From: Moniliella sp. 'wahieum'
Taxonomy: Eukaryota > Basidiomycota > Moniliellomycetes > Moniliellales > Moniliellaceae
DNA: 64,000 nucleotides
Assembly: GCA_003971905.1 (NCBI GenBank)
Contig: RSEE01000065.1
Span: 1 to 64,000, forward strand
Direction of reading: 5' to 3'
In this document: piece by piece, positions 53,840 through 64,000 of the stretch
Layout of the letters: every line of letters begins with the position of its first letter
Position numbering within the stretch: position 1 is the stretch's first letter
Position numbers and translations under genes: made by a program
The notes under the pieces: generated by a model
What the model saw: only the letters and a program-made list of their open reading frames with translations
Database searches by the model: none
What the model was told of the DNA's origin: nothing

Positions 53840-55669
53840 ATGGGCAACCTCTGCAGCTGCGGCCGCTCCCGCCACGCCCAGTACGAGCCGCTGCTGCTCG
53901 ACACGGAGCGCGACGCCGTGGCCGACCTGCTCCAGTACCTCGAGAACCGCTCCGAGAGGACTTTTTCCAAGGCGAGCCGCTCAAGGCGCTGTCGACGCTC
54001 TCCTTTAGCGACAATGTCGACTCCAGCGCAGTGCCGCGCTGGCCTTTGCCGAGATCACCGAGAAGGAGGTCCGCGAGGTCGGCCCCGACACGCTCAAGCC
54101 CATCCTCTTCCTGCTGCAGAGCCCGGACGTGGAGGTGCAGCGGGCGGCGAGCGCGGCGGGGCAACCTGGCGGTAAACAGTTGTTGGTTTGGTTTTGTTTG
54201 CGCTCGTTGTGTTTGGTCTGCTTGTTGACCATATGCCTGCTCCTGCTCCTCCTTCTGACCCGTGCGCCGTGCTCCTCCCCAGCCGAAAACAAGCTGCTGA
54301 TCGTGCGCATGAAGGGGCTCGAGCCGCTCATCCACCAGATGCTCAGCCACAACGTCGAAGTCCAGTGCAATGCCGTCGGCTGCATCACCAACCTGGCCAC
54401 CCACGACGAAAACAAGACCAAGATTGCCCAGTCGGGTGCGTTGCTGCCCTTGACGCAGCTGGCGGGTCGAAGGACATGCGTGTGCAGCGCAATGCGACCG
54501 GCGCGCTGCTCAACATGACCCACAGCGACGAGAACCGGCAGCAACTGGTCGCTGCCAATGCGATCCCTGTGCTGGTCAGCTTGCTTTCCAGCAACGATAC
54601 CGATGTGCAGTACTACTGCACCACCGCGCTCAGCAACATTGCTGTCGATGCAGAGAACCGGACCAAGTTGGCGCAGACGCAGCCGACGCTCGTGCAACGC
54701 TTGATCGCCTTGATGGACAGCAACAGTCTGCGCGTTCAGTGCCAAGCTGCGCTCGCACTGCGCAACTTGGCCAGCGACGAGAAGTACCAAGTGGAGATTG
54801 TCCGCTTTGGCGGGCTGACCCGCTGCTGCGCCTGCTCCAGAGCTCCTTCCTACCTCTCATCCTCTCTGCCGCTGCGTGCGTGCGCAACGTCTCGATCGAC
54901 CCCCACAACGAGACAGCGATCATCGAGGCGGGCTTCTTGCACCCGCTGATTGAGCTGTTGAGCCACGACGACAATGAGGAGATCCAGTGCCATGCCATTT
55001 CGACCTTGCGCAACTTGGCAGCCAGCAGCGAGCGCAACAAGGCCGAGATTGTGGCGGCGGGCGCGGTGCAGCGCATCAAAGCACTTGTGCTGCATGTGCC
55101 GCTGGCAGTGCAGAGCGAGATGACGGCCTGTGTCGCGGTGCTGGCCTTGAGCGAGGACTTGAAGCCGCAACTGCTCGGGATGGGCATGTGAAGTTCTCAT
55201 CCGCTCACGGCGAGTGAGAGTAGAGGTGCAGGGCAACTCGGCGCCGCAATGGGCAACCTGGCCAGCAAGAGCGAAGACTATGCACCGTTCAATGCGGTTT
55301 GGGACCACCCGGCCGGTGGGTTGGAGGCCTATCTCGTTCGCTTCCTCGAAAGTGGCGACTCGACCTTCCAGCACATTGCCGTCTGGACCGTGCTCCAATT
55401 GCTGGAGGGCAAGGACCCGGAGCTGGAAGAACACTTTAAGCGATCCCCAAGATCCTGCCCTTGGTGCGCCAACTCGCCTTTGCCCCGTCCGAGTACCCGC
55501 CGGACACGTCCGAGCACAAGGAAGGCGGGTCCGACGTCTCGGGTCTCCCGAAGGTTCATCGATCGTGCCCTCCAACTCGGGCTCGGACGACCAAGGCGCC
55601 GAGGCGGAAATTGCTAACTTGGCCCAGCGCCTGGTTGCCATGCTGGAGGAGACGAACAAAATTGAGTTG
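53840..55669 (+). CDS. VAC8: Armadillo-repeat vacuolar protein Vac8
   Basis: Vacuole-membrane scaffold for vacuole inheritance (Vac17), nucleus-vacuole junctions (Nvj1) and autophagy (Atg13). N-terminus MGNLCSCG gives a myristoylation Gly and palmitoylatable Cys at 5 and 7. A chain of armadillo repeats follows: [100 protein letters not shown] and [20 protein letters not shown]. An intron (54179-54282, donor GTTGTT) joins LAVN to TENKLLIV. Frame breaks near 53957, 54026, 54160, 54470, 54818, 55190, 55235, 55445 and 55555. The last clear codons are EETNKIEL; the true 3' end lies after an intron donor at 55670 or by read-through at 55741. About 590 residues. Confidence 0.94.
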
Positions 55670-56290
55670 GTGAGGTGTGCGCGCGCCTCTCCCCTGTTCC
55701 TGCCCCCTCCCCCCCCCCCGCCCCAACCTGGCCATACGTAACCCATACGTAACCCATACGCAACCCAGGTTGGGACGGAGGGTAGGAGGGAGTAGGATAC
55801 GACGTGCACCCCTTGCCATGCGGCAACGACGAGGAGATCGTGGCCCACCCCTCTGTGCCGCTCCGAGTGTTTCTCTTGCATCTGTTTCCCATGGTCCTTT
55901 CTTTTCCGTAGGTATCTTTTGCTCCACGGCCCTTTCCCCCGCCTCCCGCCATGTTTCGCTTTCCTCCCTCTTCCATCTGCCCTACCCGCCTTTCCTCCCC
56001 CGTCTCGAGGTGAACTTTTTTTTTGTCTATTGTTTGGTGCTGGAACGCCGACAAGCTGCTTCCCCCATCCGCCATTGATCTACATACACCATTTCCTCAG
56101 GTCCTCTTCAGCTGCGAGCTGCACAGGTGGAGTGGCGGAGAGACGGTTGTAGGTGGCAGCTGGTGAGATGCAGACAACGTGCTATAACGCGCACTGGATT
56201 CGATTGCTCACATGGGGATCGCAGTGACTAGTGACTAGTGAGGACGATCGAATGGGCCGTCAGCGCGTCAGTACAGTTCCAAAAGTAAAG
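55670..56290. other. VAC8 3' region
   Basis: Possible last intron and terminal codons of VAC8 (acceptor CAG near 55768), then about 500 bp without a supported gene. Confidence 0.45.
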
Positions 56291-56361
56291 TGGACGAACA
56301 GGGAATTGAACCCGGACCTCATGCATGCTAAGCAAGCGCTCTACCCCTGAGCTATCCGCCC
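56291..56361 (-). tRNA. tRNA-Ala (AGC)
   Basis: Full cloverleaf on the - strand: acceptor GGGCGGA pairs with TTCGTCC; D-arm GCTCAGGGGTAGAGC; anticodon stem CTTGC/GCATG (one T-T mismatch) with loop TTAGCAT, anticodon AGC; T-arm CCGGG-TTCAATT-CCCTG; discriminator A. TTTT follows 7-10 nt downstream (56281-56284 on +). At 71 nt it is one or two bases short in the variable arm, which may be a homopolymer deletion. No intron. Confidence 0.93.
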
Positions 56362-57060
56362 GTACTGGCCTTGCCAGGTCATTCAGAGGGACCTGGAGAA
56401 GATCAAGCCAGGACTAGAATTGACAATTCCCCGCCACTGATTAACCTACTTTCGTCCCTCAGTCCAAGCGTAGGTGCCGGCAGCCAAGGCGGACAGACCC
56501 AGCGTAGGAGAGTCTTGGCCAACACGCGCCCCCATCTACCCTACCACCCTCCTACAACCTCTCCAGTACCCTGGCCACACGGGCGTACAGCGTCCGAGCG
56601 CTGGCTGTGCCTGCCCGTCGGGAAGAAGCGATGGGACAACTCTCCTGTTTGGGGCCGACCAAACCACAAACGGGCGGCGTAGGGGAGCACCAGGGCGAAG
56701 CTGGTCGCCGAAGGAGGAAGGCGTGCCGAACAGATTCGCGTGTCGGACGTCCTCTCTTTCACTTTCACATTCACTTTACTGTCTCCTTCGCTTGGCCAGG
56801 GTCGCACGCCCACCCACGTACCACTGTCCCCGCCCGGTAGGCTATCGGGGCAAAGGAGGCACGCGCGCAGGGCCGCCAGAGCGGTGCGCGTGAACGCCGC
56901 GAGGGCACGGTGAGTAGTTGGTTCGGAACGAGCGAGGGTAGCAGGCAGAACACAGGCCGCGCGAAGCACCCAGCAGTGGCAATGAATTTTTTGAGAGTAC
57001 AAGTACAGCGAGCGCGCGTGCGGGGCCCAGGCGCGAGGCTAGGGAGAGGGGGCGAGGAGA
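56362..57060. other. Intergenic
   Basis: About 700 bp between tRNA-Ala and RPB12. Open frames lack features. Nothing is supported. Confidence 0.5.
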
Positions 57061-57347
57061 CTAGCGCGCCTCAAAGTGCAACTGGACGAGGAAAAGGAAG
57101 GAGAGGTCAGCGGCCGATCGCATGGCGACCCAGACCCAGCCCGAACAGCACTGCACCGCAGCGGGCGGGCAGATGGCCAACGTACCATCTTGGTCGTCCG
57201 GGGCTTGTACACGATCCGGTGGCCGCACTCTTTGCAGGATGGGCTCCTTGGGCCGGATCTCGACCTTGGCGGAACATGCTCCGCAGATGTACTGCGGCAC
57301 ACTCTGGGGCTTCGAGGCGTAGGGGCGCCGGTGGCGTAGGTGCTCAT
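57061..57347 (-). CDS. RPB12: RNA polymerase I/II/III common subunit Rpb12
   Basis: Small zinc-binding subunit shared by all three nuclear polymerases (ABC10-alpha). Start MSTYATGAPTPR; then, across one-base breaks near 57313 and 57235, PQSVPQYICGACSAKVEIRP and CKECGHRIVYKPRTTKM. C-x2-C ... C-x2-C zinc ligands are present (CGAC, CKEC). A 103-nt intron (57082-57185) and a last exon LHFEAR before TAG, the family's invariant FEAR ending. About 65 residues. Divergent to GAR1. Confidence 0.93.
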
Positions 57348-57578
57348 GGCGCGCAGGCGGCGGTGGTGGCGGCAGGCTAATCCCAACCCTCGTCCCGCCC
57401 GACAAATTTAGATGGGCTCGGCGCGGCTTACCTCAGCCTCTCTCCCGCCAGGTTCCGCTGGCTGCCGAGTGACGCCAGTCCAGGCTGGTTGCGGGACGCG
57501 GGCACCCGAAAAAAGAAAAAATACCGTCCCACGCTTGGCTGTCCTCCATCGGAGCTTCCTGGCCTGCTCCCCGCCCCA
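57348..57578. promoter_or_regulatory. RPB12-GAR1 divergent promoter
   Basis: 231 bp between two divergent start codons, both for RNA-synthesis functions. No TATA box is obvious. Confidence 0.5.
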
Positions 57579-58291
57579 ATGTCGTTCCGTGGTGGCCGTG
57601 GTGGCTTTGGCGAGCGCGGTGGCCGTGGGGATTCCGCGGCGGGCGTGGAGGTGCGCGTCCCTTCACTGCTGGCCCACCCGACACGGTGCAAGAGATGGGC
57701 AGCTTGGTGCATGCCGTGGAAGGCGAGATGCTGTGTGCGTCAACGGACGCCAAGCACGTCCCTTACTTCAACGCTCCCATCTAGTATGTATCTCTTTGCG
57801 CGCCTGTCCGCGCCCGGTCCGCGTCCGCGTCCGCCACCGCCCTTGCGCCCCAGCACCCTGACCGTTGTCGCATTCCATAGCTTGCACAACAAGTCGCAAA
57901 TCGGTAAGGTGGACGAGATTCTGGGCGCGATCAACCAAGTGTTCTTCACTGTCAAGATGGATGCTGGCATGGTCGCGTCCTCGTTCAAGCCGGAGGATAA
58001 GGTGTACATTGGAGGCGACCGTCTGCTGCCCATTGAGCGGTTTTTGCCCAAGCCCAAGGCACCCAAGGTGGCCAAGAAAAATCCAGCTCCCAGCGCGGCG
58101 GCTTGGGTGGCAGCCGCGGCGCCCCGCGCGGCCGCGGTGCATTTGGCGGCCGCGGTGGTCGTGGGGGCTTCTCGGCTGGCCGCGGGGGTGGACGGGGCGG
58201 GTTTGGTGCGCCCCGCGGAGGGCGGGGTGGGTTTGGTGCGCGGGCGGCGGACGCGGTGGCTTCCGCGGCGGGCGGGGAGGATACTAAATGA
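57579..58291 (+). CDS. GAR1: H/ACA snoRNP protein Gar1
   Basis: Core protein of H/ACA snoRNPs (pseudouridylation) and telomerase RNP in many fungi. RGG-rich N-terminus ([17 protein letters not shown]); central domain, after a one-base break near 57645, with [16 protein letters not shown] then NAPIY; a 97-nt intron (57784-57880); [20 protein letters not shown] then FFTVKM and [20 protein letters not shown]. After another break near 58085, a long C-terminal RGG domain ([20 protein letters not shown] ...) ends EDTK with TGA at 58289-58291. About 205 residues. Confidence 0.95.
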
Positions 58292-60579
58292 GCCTCAGAT
58301 TCCCCCCCACACCCCTCCCTCTGTGGGAGGATTGAGCGCTCATGTCGGTCAGGCGTGAGAGGCGCGTGGCTCGTCCTGCGCTGGGTGTACGAAGCCAAGG
58401 TTCGTTGTACTAGTTACCTTTCTTTTCCTCTCGGTCTACTAGACTGGACAAAAAACGGTCACGATAGAGCTGTATGTGATGGGATAGGACAGGGCTCATG
58501 GACGGTGAGCATGGAGGGTATCTGGTACTGGGCATCCCGCCGTCCCTTTCGGACGGCGTGCAGGTGCAATGCGATCGGGATGAGGAAAGAAAGAGGAGCA
58601 ACGGGGACGAAACAGATGGCCCTGTCGCCCTCGTTGTAGGCGGCTTGATGGTGGTAAACAAGGAGGATGCCATCGAGGAATGACCGTGGCAGGAAAGGGC
58701 ATGTGTGATGCACCACTCTTCCATCCCACACGGACTTCTCATTTGCCCCGGGGTTGGCTTAAGGAAAACTGGGGCATAGGTTGGATTCACTTCGAGGGAC
58801 TGAGAGTTGTGGGGACCATGGCTGTAGGCGAGGTCGATATGAAACAGTATCTGCATCGCATTACACAAGCCATCCTTTCTCCGGCAGCTGTGATCCTGGT
58901 GATTAAGGGGAGTTTTGAGAGGTTTTGTTATGTAGCAACTAGTAATGACTTTGATCGTCCGCTTGGTGTTCGTTCATTAATCATTTCTCTCCGACCTATT
59001 TTGGGAAACAGTCTCCTTTTTGTGACTTATTGTTGTTCAGTTTCGTTGACACAGCAGACCTATATCTCGTGGATCTCGTGCTCTGCTTCTGTGGTATGTG
59101 TCACGGGGGGCGCCGCCAAGGGGCCGCCCTGTGGGGTTTTTGGGGTACAATCCCTTAGGCGACGGTAGGTCGACTCACGGTAGTTTCGGGCTTGGGCTGG
59201 TTGGGTATCCGAGCGGAGCTAGGGACGAGGAGAGGCCTTTGGTGGGGCGGCTGCACGTGTGGCAAGGCTACGTCTGCACCGGCTTGGCTGTAGTAACGTC
59301 TGAAGCCTCCGGGACTTAGGGACCGGAGGAGGCAGAGGGGGACAAACACTGCCTCAACTGAGACTGGGAATCGACGCGACCAAAGGAGGGCTCGCGCGAC
59401 TGGACTGACGAAGGGCTGGAGGACGAGGTCGGAGGAGATGTCGAACGCTAACAAGAGGAGCTGCCTGTACTGGATCAATTGGCTGGAAAACGGGCAGGGG
59501 TCGGACAGGATAGGCGGGAAAGGACGAGAGGATGACGAGAGCATGACGAGAGCATGACGAGAGCATGACGAGAGTGGAGACGAGAATGGAAGGTGGGGAA
59601 AAGATCCCCATCAACCAGGGGTACAGGCAGGATCAAACGGAAACGGATACAAGAGGGGGTGTAGAAAGGAGACACGTCAAAAGCGGGGGTGGTCGCTGCA
59701 GGCGCGACCGAGAAAGGAAAAGGAAACGGGGACGGGGCGACAGACCTCGCCACGGCACTGGAAGCTCGGTGGCCTTATTTAGGCCGGCCGACTTGGACTT
59801 GGGCGGGGGGGACTATTGTCTCGCTGAGCATGGCCCTTCGGCCACGATACTTAATTAGCCAACCATCATCACACTTGTTGGTTGGCTTGCGGAGCACGCT
59901 CTACTGGGCATGTGTGGAGCAGGCGGGCCTTAGCTTGGGTCGGACCACATCTCGTGTCCGCCACAGCCCGTGACAGCATGAAGGTTTCGGATTTGGTCTC
60001 ATGTCGGTTGCGACTTTGGTTGAGCGTAAGGATTCGTTCGTTCGGATGCAAGAAAAAGCACACAGAGTGGAGGCGCCGTTCTGCCCGCTAGGGGAACGTC
60101 ATTCTGTCGGTGACGGTGCTGATAGTACAAATGATAAAGTGTCACCAACAGCTCACTAGTAGCTACAGTATGGAAGGGCTACAGCCAACAAGAGGATAGT
60201 AGGAACGAAACGGAAGGACCTAAGACGGAGGTTTGGGATGGTGGGGGGGGGGTGGACAGGTGCATGGATAAAGTGAGGTTGATATATACGGCCTACGAAT
60301 GGGAAGCCCCATTCCCAGGAAAAAGGAGAAGGCGCTGAGGCTGTCTTGAAAAGGCTGCCCCGTGCGGTCTCTACCGCGCCGGGCAGAGGGGTTGCGGCAG
60401 GGCGGAATGGGGTGGTGGTTCCGCTGGACGGGTGGATAGTTGCGGTGGTGGGTGATTGGGTGCTGTTTGGTGCTGGTTGGTGCGGCTGTGGGGGCGCGAA
60501 TTGAGTGTTGTTCTCTCCTGGCCTGGCTGGCCACGATCAACATCCCCGTCACCACCACCTCCTCTTCCTCCTCCTCCCC
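58292..60579. other. Intergenic
   Basis: About 2.3 kb without a supported gene. Positions 58850-59100 are AT-richer. 59531-59573 is an 11-bp tandem repeat. The open frames here have no recognisable domain. Confidence 0.5.
59531..59573. repeat. 11-bp tandem repeat GCATGACGAGA
   Basis: Three perfect GCATGACGAGA units (59541-59573) preceded by a degenerate copy GATGACGAGA. Confidence 0.88.
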
Positions 60580-61796
60580 ATGTTTCCACGCTCCAAGGCT
60601 GCGCCCATGGACTGGGAGCGGGACGAGGAGATCATCTCCTCCCCCATCTGGACCCCCCGCGCACCGCAGTCCCAGCCCCCACCACAGGCGGCGGACGAGT
60701 CGGTGCCGGATGTTGAGATGGCGGATCAGTCGCTCCTGTCCCCCGGGGAAGATGCCAATCAAGCACAAGCACTTACCCACGCCGGTGCTGCTGCATCGTT
60801 CCCTTCCGCAGCGGTGGGTGGGCCCGCGGCCGCAGCGCACAGCGAGGAAGAAGAACGGAGGCCGCGGGTGTTTGAGAAGAACCATCTGTTCCACGCTTCG
60901 CGGACGCGCGGAGCGGCCGAACGTGCACGTGGGTTGCGCCACCGCCGCTCGCACCGTGCTTTGGTTCCGTCCGGCTCAGTGGACGATCCGGACCAAGACG
61001 ACGCCGACGAGAGCGATAAAGCAGGCGATGTGAGTCTGTCGCGTGCGGCGGGCACGGCGATCAATTATTTCTTCTCCTCGCCTGTCCCGCCCCCCGTGCC
61101 AACATCGTTGACTCACTTTGATTGGCCCGAAGTTCTGCTTGGGTACGCCCCCCCCCCCCCCCCCTTCTTTCCATGATCGTCGTCGCTGACCAACGCAAAC
61201 TAGCTACGCCAGTTCATCTTTAATGCCCTCGTCCTCGTTGGCATCCTGTGGGTGGCCTACATTATTCTTGCCACCATCACCAGCGACGTGCGGGAACGAG
61301 TGGAGGAGACGACGATGGACTCGATGAGCCATGTGCTGGAATGCTCAAGGCTGTTTGACATGTACAAGTGTGGCACGCCCCAAGAGCTAGCGCCGTCCTA
61401 CAACAACTGTCGTGAATGGGAACGGTGCAAGGTGCGCAACCCGTCGGTAGTCGGGCGTACGGCCGTCGCCGCCGGTTTGTTGGCCGAGACGCTCAACCAA
61501 TTTTCGACGGCCTGTCGTGGAAGACAACGCTGGTGCTGCTGGTGCTGGTTGCGCTTGTCGTGCGCGCCGCCAACTCCTTCTTTGCCTACTTCCGCATCCA
61601 AACGGCCCAGCGCCGCTCCCAACGTTCTCGCTCTCGCTCTCGTTCCCGCCCACGCTCCCACCCCCACCCGGACGACTACTACGCCCATGCGTTGCGGGCG
61701 CCGCCGGCTGCCGTGCGCACACGTACTGCACCAGCTGTTGTGCCTTGGCATCCGGACGACTCGGCAGATGCCTCGGCGGACGTGACGTCGACGTGA
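60580..61796 (+). CDS. BRL1: Brl1/Brr6-type nuclear envelope protein
   Basis: Nuclear-envelope/ER protein needed for nuclear pore insertion and membrane lipid homeostasis. Start MFPRSKAAPMDWERDEEIIS, an acidic disordered N-terminal region (DDPDQDDADESDKAGD), then after a 61-nt intron (61143-61203) LRQFIFNALVLVGILWVAYI, LATITSDVRERVEETTMDSM and the domain core CSRLFDMYKCGTPQELAPSY, NNCREWERCKVRNPSVVGRT, LLAETLNQF. Four Cys sit at C-x8-C-x12-C-x5-C, the Brl1/Brr6 layout. A second membrane segment KTTLVLLVLVALVVRAANSF follows a one-base break near 61504, and a basic/His C-terminus ends ADVTST. The phase at the intron needs one extra base. About 385 residues. Confidence 0.85.
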
Positions 61797-62910
61797 GCAG
61801 GAGTAGCACGCCATCGTTCGGGCGAGTAGGGGGCCGCGTTCCTATCCTAATGTTTCAACGCTCGTCGTGCTTCCAGCTTACCGCTCCCTGCCCCGTCTCC
61901 CTGCCCTGACAAAGAAGAACGTCCATTCGTGTAGCCCTGTCCTTTCGGACAAAAACATCATTGTTCCAATCTGCAGATGGGAACCCCGGGGTTCAGGGTC
62001 CCCAACGACCCCATCAGAAGAGTATAATCCGTGTACGAGGCGGTAACAAGGAGCAGGCAAAGTCGAAAAGACAGGTAGTCCTCATGGAAAGCTACTCATA
62101 AGCGAACCTATTAAACCCAGCAGACAACCAAACAAACAACAACAGCAGAACCGAGAAAGGGGAGCTAAGCAGGAAGTGGAGGGTTCCCCAGACAGTCTCA
62201 ACCCCAGTTGATGCGGTGAAATGGATCGGGAGTGTGGTAGGAATTGGTAAGAAGCCCGAGCACAGTAACAAGTACGGGGTAGGAGGTTGGGTGTTGTGCG
62301 CGGTCACACAGTGCGCGAAAAGTCAATGCATTACTACCTACATCACCCTACTAATATGCTCTAGGGACGCTGTCCCCGCCTCTCCCTGTTCCTGTCCCCC
62401 ACGGGCACTGGCACCTGCTGCAGAACTGAGATCTGATGTTTCCTGCTCATGCACTACATTCAAAAGATCAGTTTCGGTTTGGGTTGGAGAAGGGGTACTA
62501 TTAGGGAGGAGTTCCATTGCCCTGTCGGGCACTAACATCGCTAGCCCAGTACACAGAGAAAGTGACGGCGCCCATCGCGTTTGGGGAAGAATCGCGATGG
62601 GCGACGGAGGAGGGAAGAGGATAAAAGGGGAGGGGAGCACAAGGGAGAGAGGGGCAAGTCGAAACCAGTCGACAGGGAACCAAGGTCATCAAGACCATGG
62701 CTGCCCTTGCCTCACCTCGTGCCCTAACCAACCATGGCAACATAGTTGGTGGGGGGGGTCTCGGGGCCCCTACCAGGGGGCCCGAACAGTACAAAAAAGA
62801 GGGCTGTCTCAGGGTACGGACGTGTAGATAGGGCAGGAGGGTGGCGGCAAGGCACAAAGGGCAGAGAAGAGGGCAAATATGATATCGAGCGCATGCGTGT
62901 TCTCCAAGTC
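61797..62910. other. Intergenic between convergent genes
   Basis: About 1.1 kb shared 3' flank of BRL1 (+) and the PL14-like gene (-). No gene is seen. Confidence 0.5.
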
Positions 62911-64000
62911 TTACGCCCACACAGCTTGGCGCGGGCGCATGTAGTTGGAGGAACGGTGGTGCGGCATGCGCTTCTTCAGTTGAGCTTCGATGTGCGCCTC
63001 GGTGCGTGCCTGAACGGCAGCGTTGCGTTCGGCCCGAGTGGAGCGACGGCGGCGGTCCGAGCCCGAGCCCGAGCCCGAGGTGGCAGAGGAAGAGTGCTTC
63101 GGCTTGCGGTGGCATTGCCCGCCCTTCTTGGAGGAAGTGGGGGCAGGCTTAACCAGCGAGCTGGACGAGGAGGCACTGGCGCTGACCGACGGGCGCGGCT
63201 TGCGGTGCGACGAAGAGGAAGAAGTGGGAGAAGCTTGGGCACCACTCTTGCTCTTGCTCTTGGACTTGGTGGACGCCGTAGCAGAGGTAGCCGACGAGCT
63301 CTTGCTCTTGGACGCACTCTTGGAGCTGGAGCTGGAACCGGAACCGGAACCGGCGGCCGACGAGCCAGCCGATCCCGAGCCCGAGCTCGGCGAGCTCGAG
63401 CCCGCGCTGGAACCCGCGCTGGAACCCGAGCCCGAGCCAGCAAACAGGGCAAAGTTCTTGTAGTACGTCTGAACGGCATTGGGGGTTGCCCACTCAGAGC
63501 CCGAGCCACCAAAGAAGGTGGTGAACATGATCTTGTCGACCCAGTTGTCCGACGAAGCACGGGGAGCGAGCGCGTGGCTCTCCCCCGCGTCCAGGGAGCG
63601 GCGCGACTGGCTCGAGCTGCCCGAACGGAAAACAATGTTGTTCAAGTGAATGCTGGGCTGGGCTTCGCCATTGAAAAAGAGCTCGACCAAGCCGTCGGCC
63701 TTGCCTTCCGAGTTGAGCTTGACGTGCAACGCCAGATCGTTCCATTTGCCCTTTTGGAACGAAAACGCACCGCGGCCGATCGAAGTGCCGTAGTCCGAGT
63801 TGCAGATCAACTTGGAGCCCTTGGCAGTCGACGAGGCGGCCGGACACAGGTGGTAGTCCGTGCCAGACAGGGTGGTGGGGATGTAAGCGTACACTTCCGC
63901 CTGGCCATCTTTACGCCACATGATACGCGTGGACCAGCACGTGGACCCCACCCCGCCCTCGGAGCCGCCTTCGCACCCCGACGTGTCGGCGTCGAGCGTG
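62911..64000 (-). CDS. Secreted PL14-like protein, 3' part (start beyond window)
   Basis: The frame is open to the window edge, so the N-terminus, including any signal peptide, is missing. The domain part begins with Cys-rich SGCEGGSEGGVGSTCWSTR, IMWRKDGQAEVYAYIP, GRGAFSFQKGKWNDLALHVK, ELFFNGEAQPSIHLNNIVFR and ends DKIMFTTFFGGSGSEW, TYYKNFALFAG: the beta-jelly-roll layout of fungal polysaccharide lyase 14 (alginate-lyase-like) domains. After it comes a long Ser/Gly-rich linker, then Ser/Lys-rich repeats (SKSASKSKSSS ... SHRKPRPSVSAS) and a basic C-terminus (TEAHIEAQLKKRMPHHRSSN). A lytic activity is inferred only from the fold; catalytic residues cannot be judged. Frame intact for 363 codons. 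Confidence 0.75.
   Translation of the reverse strand, partial: TLDADTSGCEGGSEGGVGSTCWSTRIMWRKDGQAEVYAYIPTTLSGTDYHLCPAASSTAKGSKLICNSDYGTSIGRGAFSFQKGKWNDLALHVKLNSEGKADGLVELFFNGEAQPSIHLNNIVFRSGSSSQSRRSLDAGESHALAPRASSDNWVDKIMFTTFFGGSGSEWATPNAVQTYYKNFALFAGSGSGSSAGSSAGSSSPSSGSGSAGSSAAGSGSGSSSSSKSASKSKSSSATSATASTKSKSKSKSGAQASPTSSSSSHRKPRPSVSASASSSSSLVKPAPTSSKKGGQCHRKPKHSSSATSGSGSGSDRRRRSTRAERNAAVQARTEAHIEAQLKKRMPHHRSSNYMRPRQAVWA

Overview
This is the left end of a fungal chromosome. The first 24 bases are four perfect CCCTAA units (TTAGGG on the other strand), and the rest is a dense array of nuclear eukaryotic housekeeping genes. Short spliceosomal introns (about 49-110 nt, donors mostly GTACGT/GTATGT/GTAAGT/GTGCGT, branch-like CTAAC/CTGAC) at 0-4 per gene, GC-rich coding DNA and gene content (CENP-O, GAR1, SPT16, Vac8, Rheb) suggest a compact basidiomycetous yeast. 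An Ustilaginomycotina or Malassezia-like organism fits best, but that is inference from style, not from a database match.

Layout. 1-550: telomere and a very short subtelomere. 0.5-2.7 kb: mitochondrial glycerol-3-phosphate dehydrogenase (GUT2). 2.7-9.8 kb: gene-poor, locally AT-richer DNA with one tRNA-like locus whose halves are 335 nt apart and one weak proline-rich ORF. 9.8-11.7 kb: Q-rich bHLH transcription factor. 13.4-16.7 kb: SPT16 (FACT). 17.2-18.5 kb: LEA-2-like membrane protein. 19.6-22.3 kb: DID2/CHMP1, proteasome beta-1 PRE3, mitochondrial uS13. 24.5-27.2 kb: aldo-keto reductase and FAD oxidoreductase. 28-29.3 kb: divergent H2B/H2A pair. 31.2-32.8 kb: malate synthase. 34-36.6 kb: Rheb GTPase and PMP3. 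38.2-43.2 kb: CENP-O/Mcm21, eL41 (25 codons, start codon split by an intron) and a leucine-zipper hypothetical. 44.6-49.5 kb: uS7, eS28, TIM8, eL13. 49.9-55.7 kb: Mpv17/PMP22 protein, PAB1, VAC8. 56.3-58.3 kb: tRNA-Ala, RPB12, GAR1. 60.6-61.8 kb: Brl1/Brr6-type nuclear-envelope protein. 62.9-64 kb: 3' part of a PL14-like secreted protein.

The genes are not an operon-like pathway. They cover chromatin (SPT16, H2A, H2B, CENP-O), translation (uS7, eS28, eL13, eL41, PAB1, mitochondrial uS13), ESCRT/proteasome/vacuole functions (DID2, PRE3, VAC8), C2/glycerol metabolism (GUT2, malate synthase) and TOR signalling (Rheb).

An important caveat is that most conserved genes carry one or more 1-nt (rarely 2- or 4-nt) frame breaks, many in homopolymers, and the conserved protein resumes in another frame. 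Because essential genes are affected, I treat these as probable assembly errors rather than pseudogenes. Exon coordinates are given as the span of the gene with breaks noted. I found no transposon, CRISPR array, virus or clearly new multi-gene system. The best novelty candidates are the tRNA locus with a giant intron or insertion, the eL41 start codon made by splicing, the symmetric element in the histone promoter, and the self-complementary short repeats between genes.
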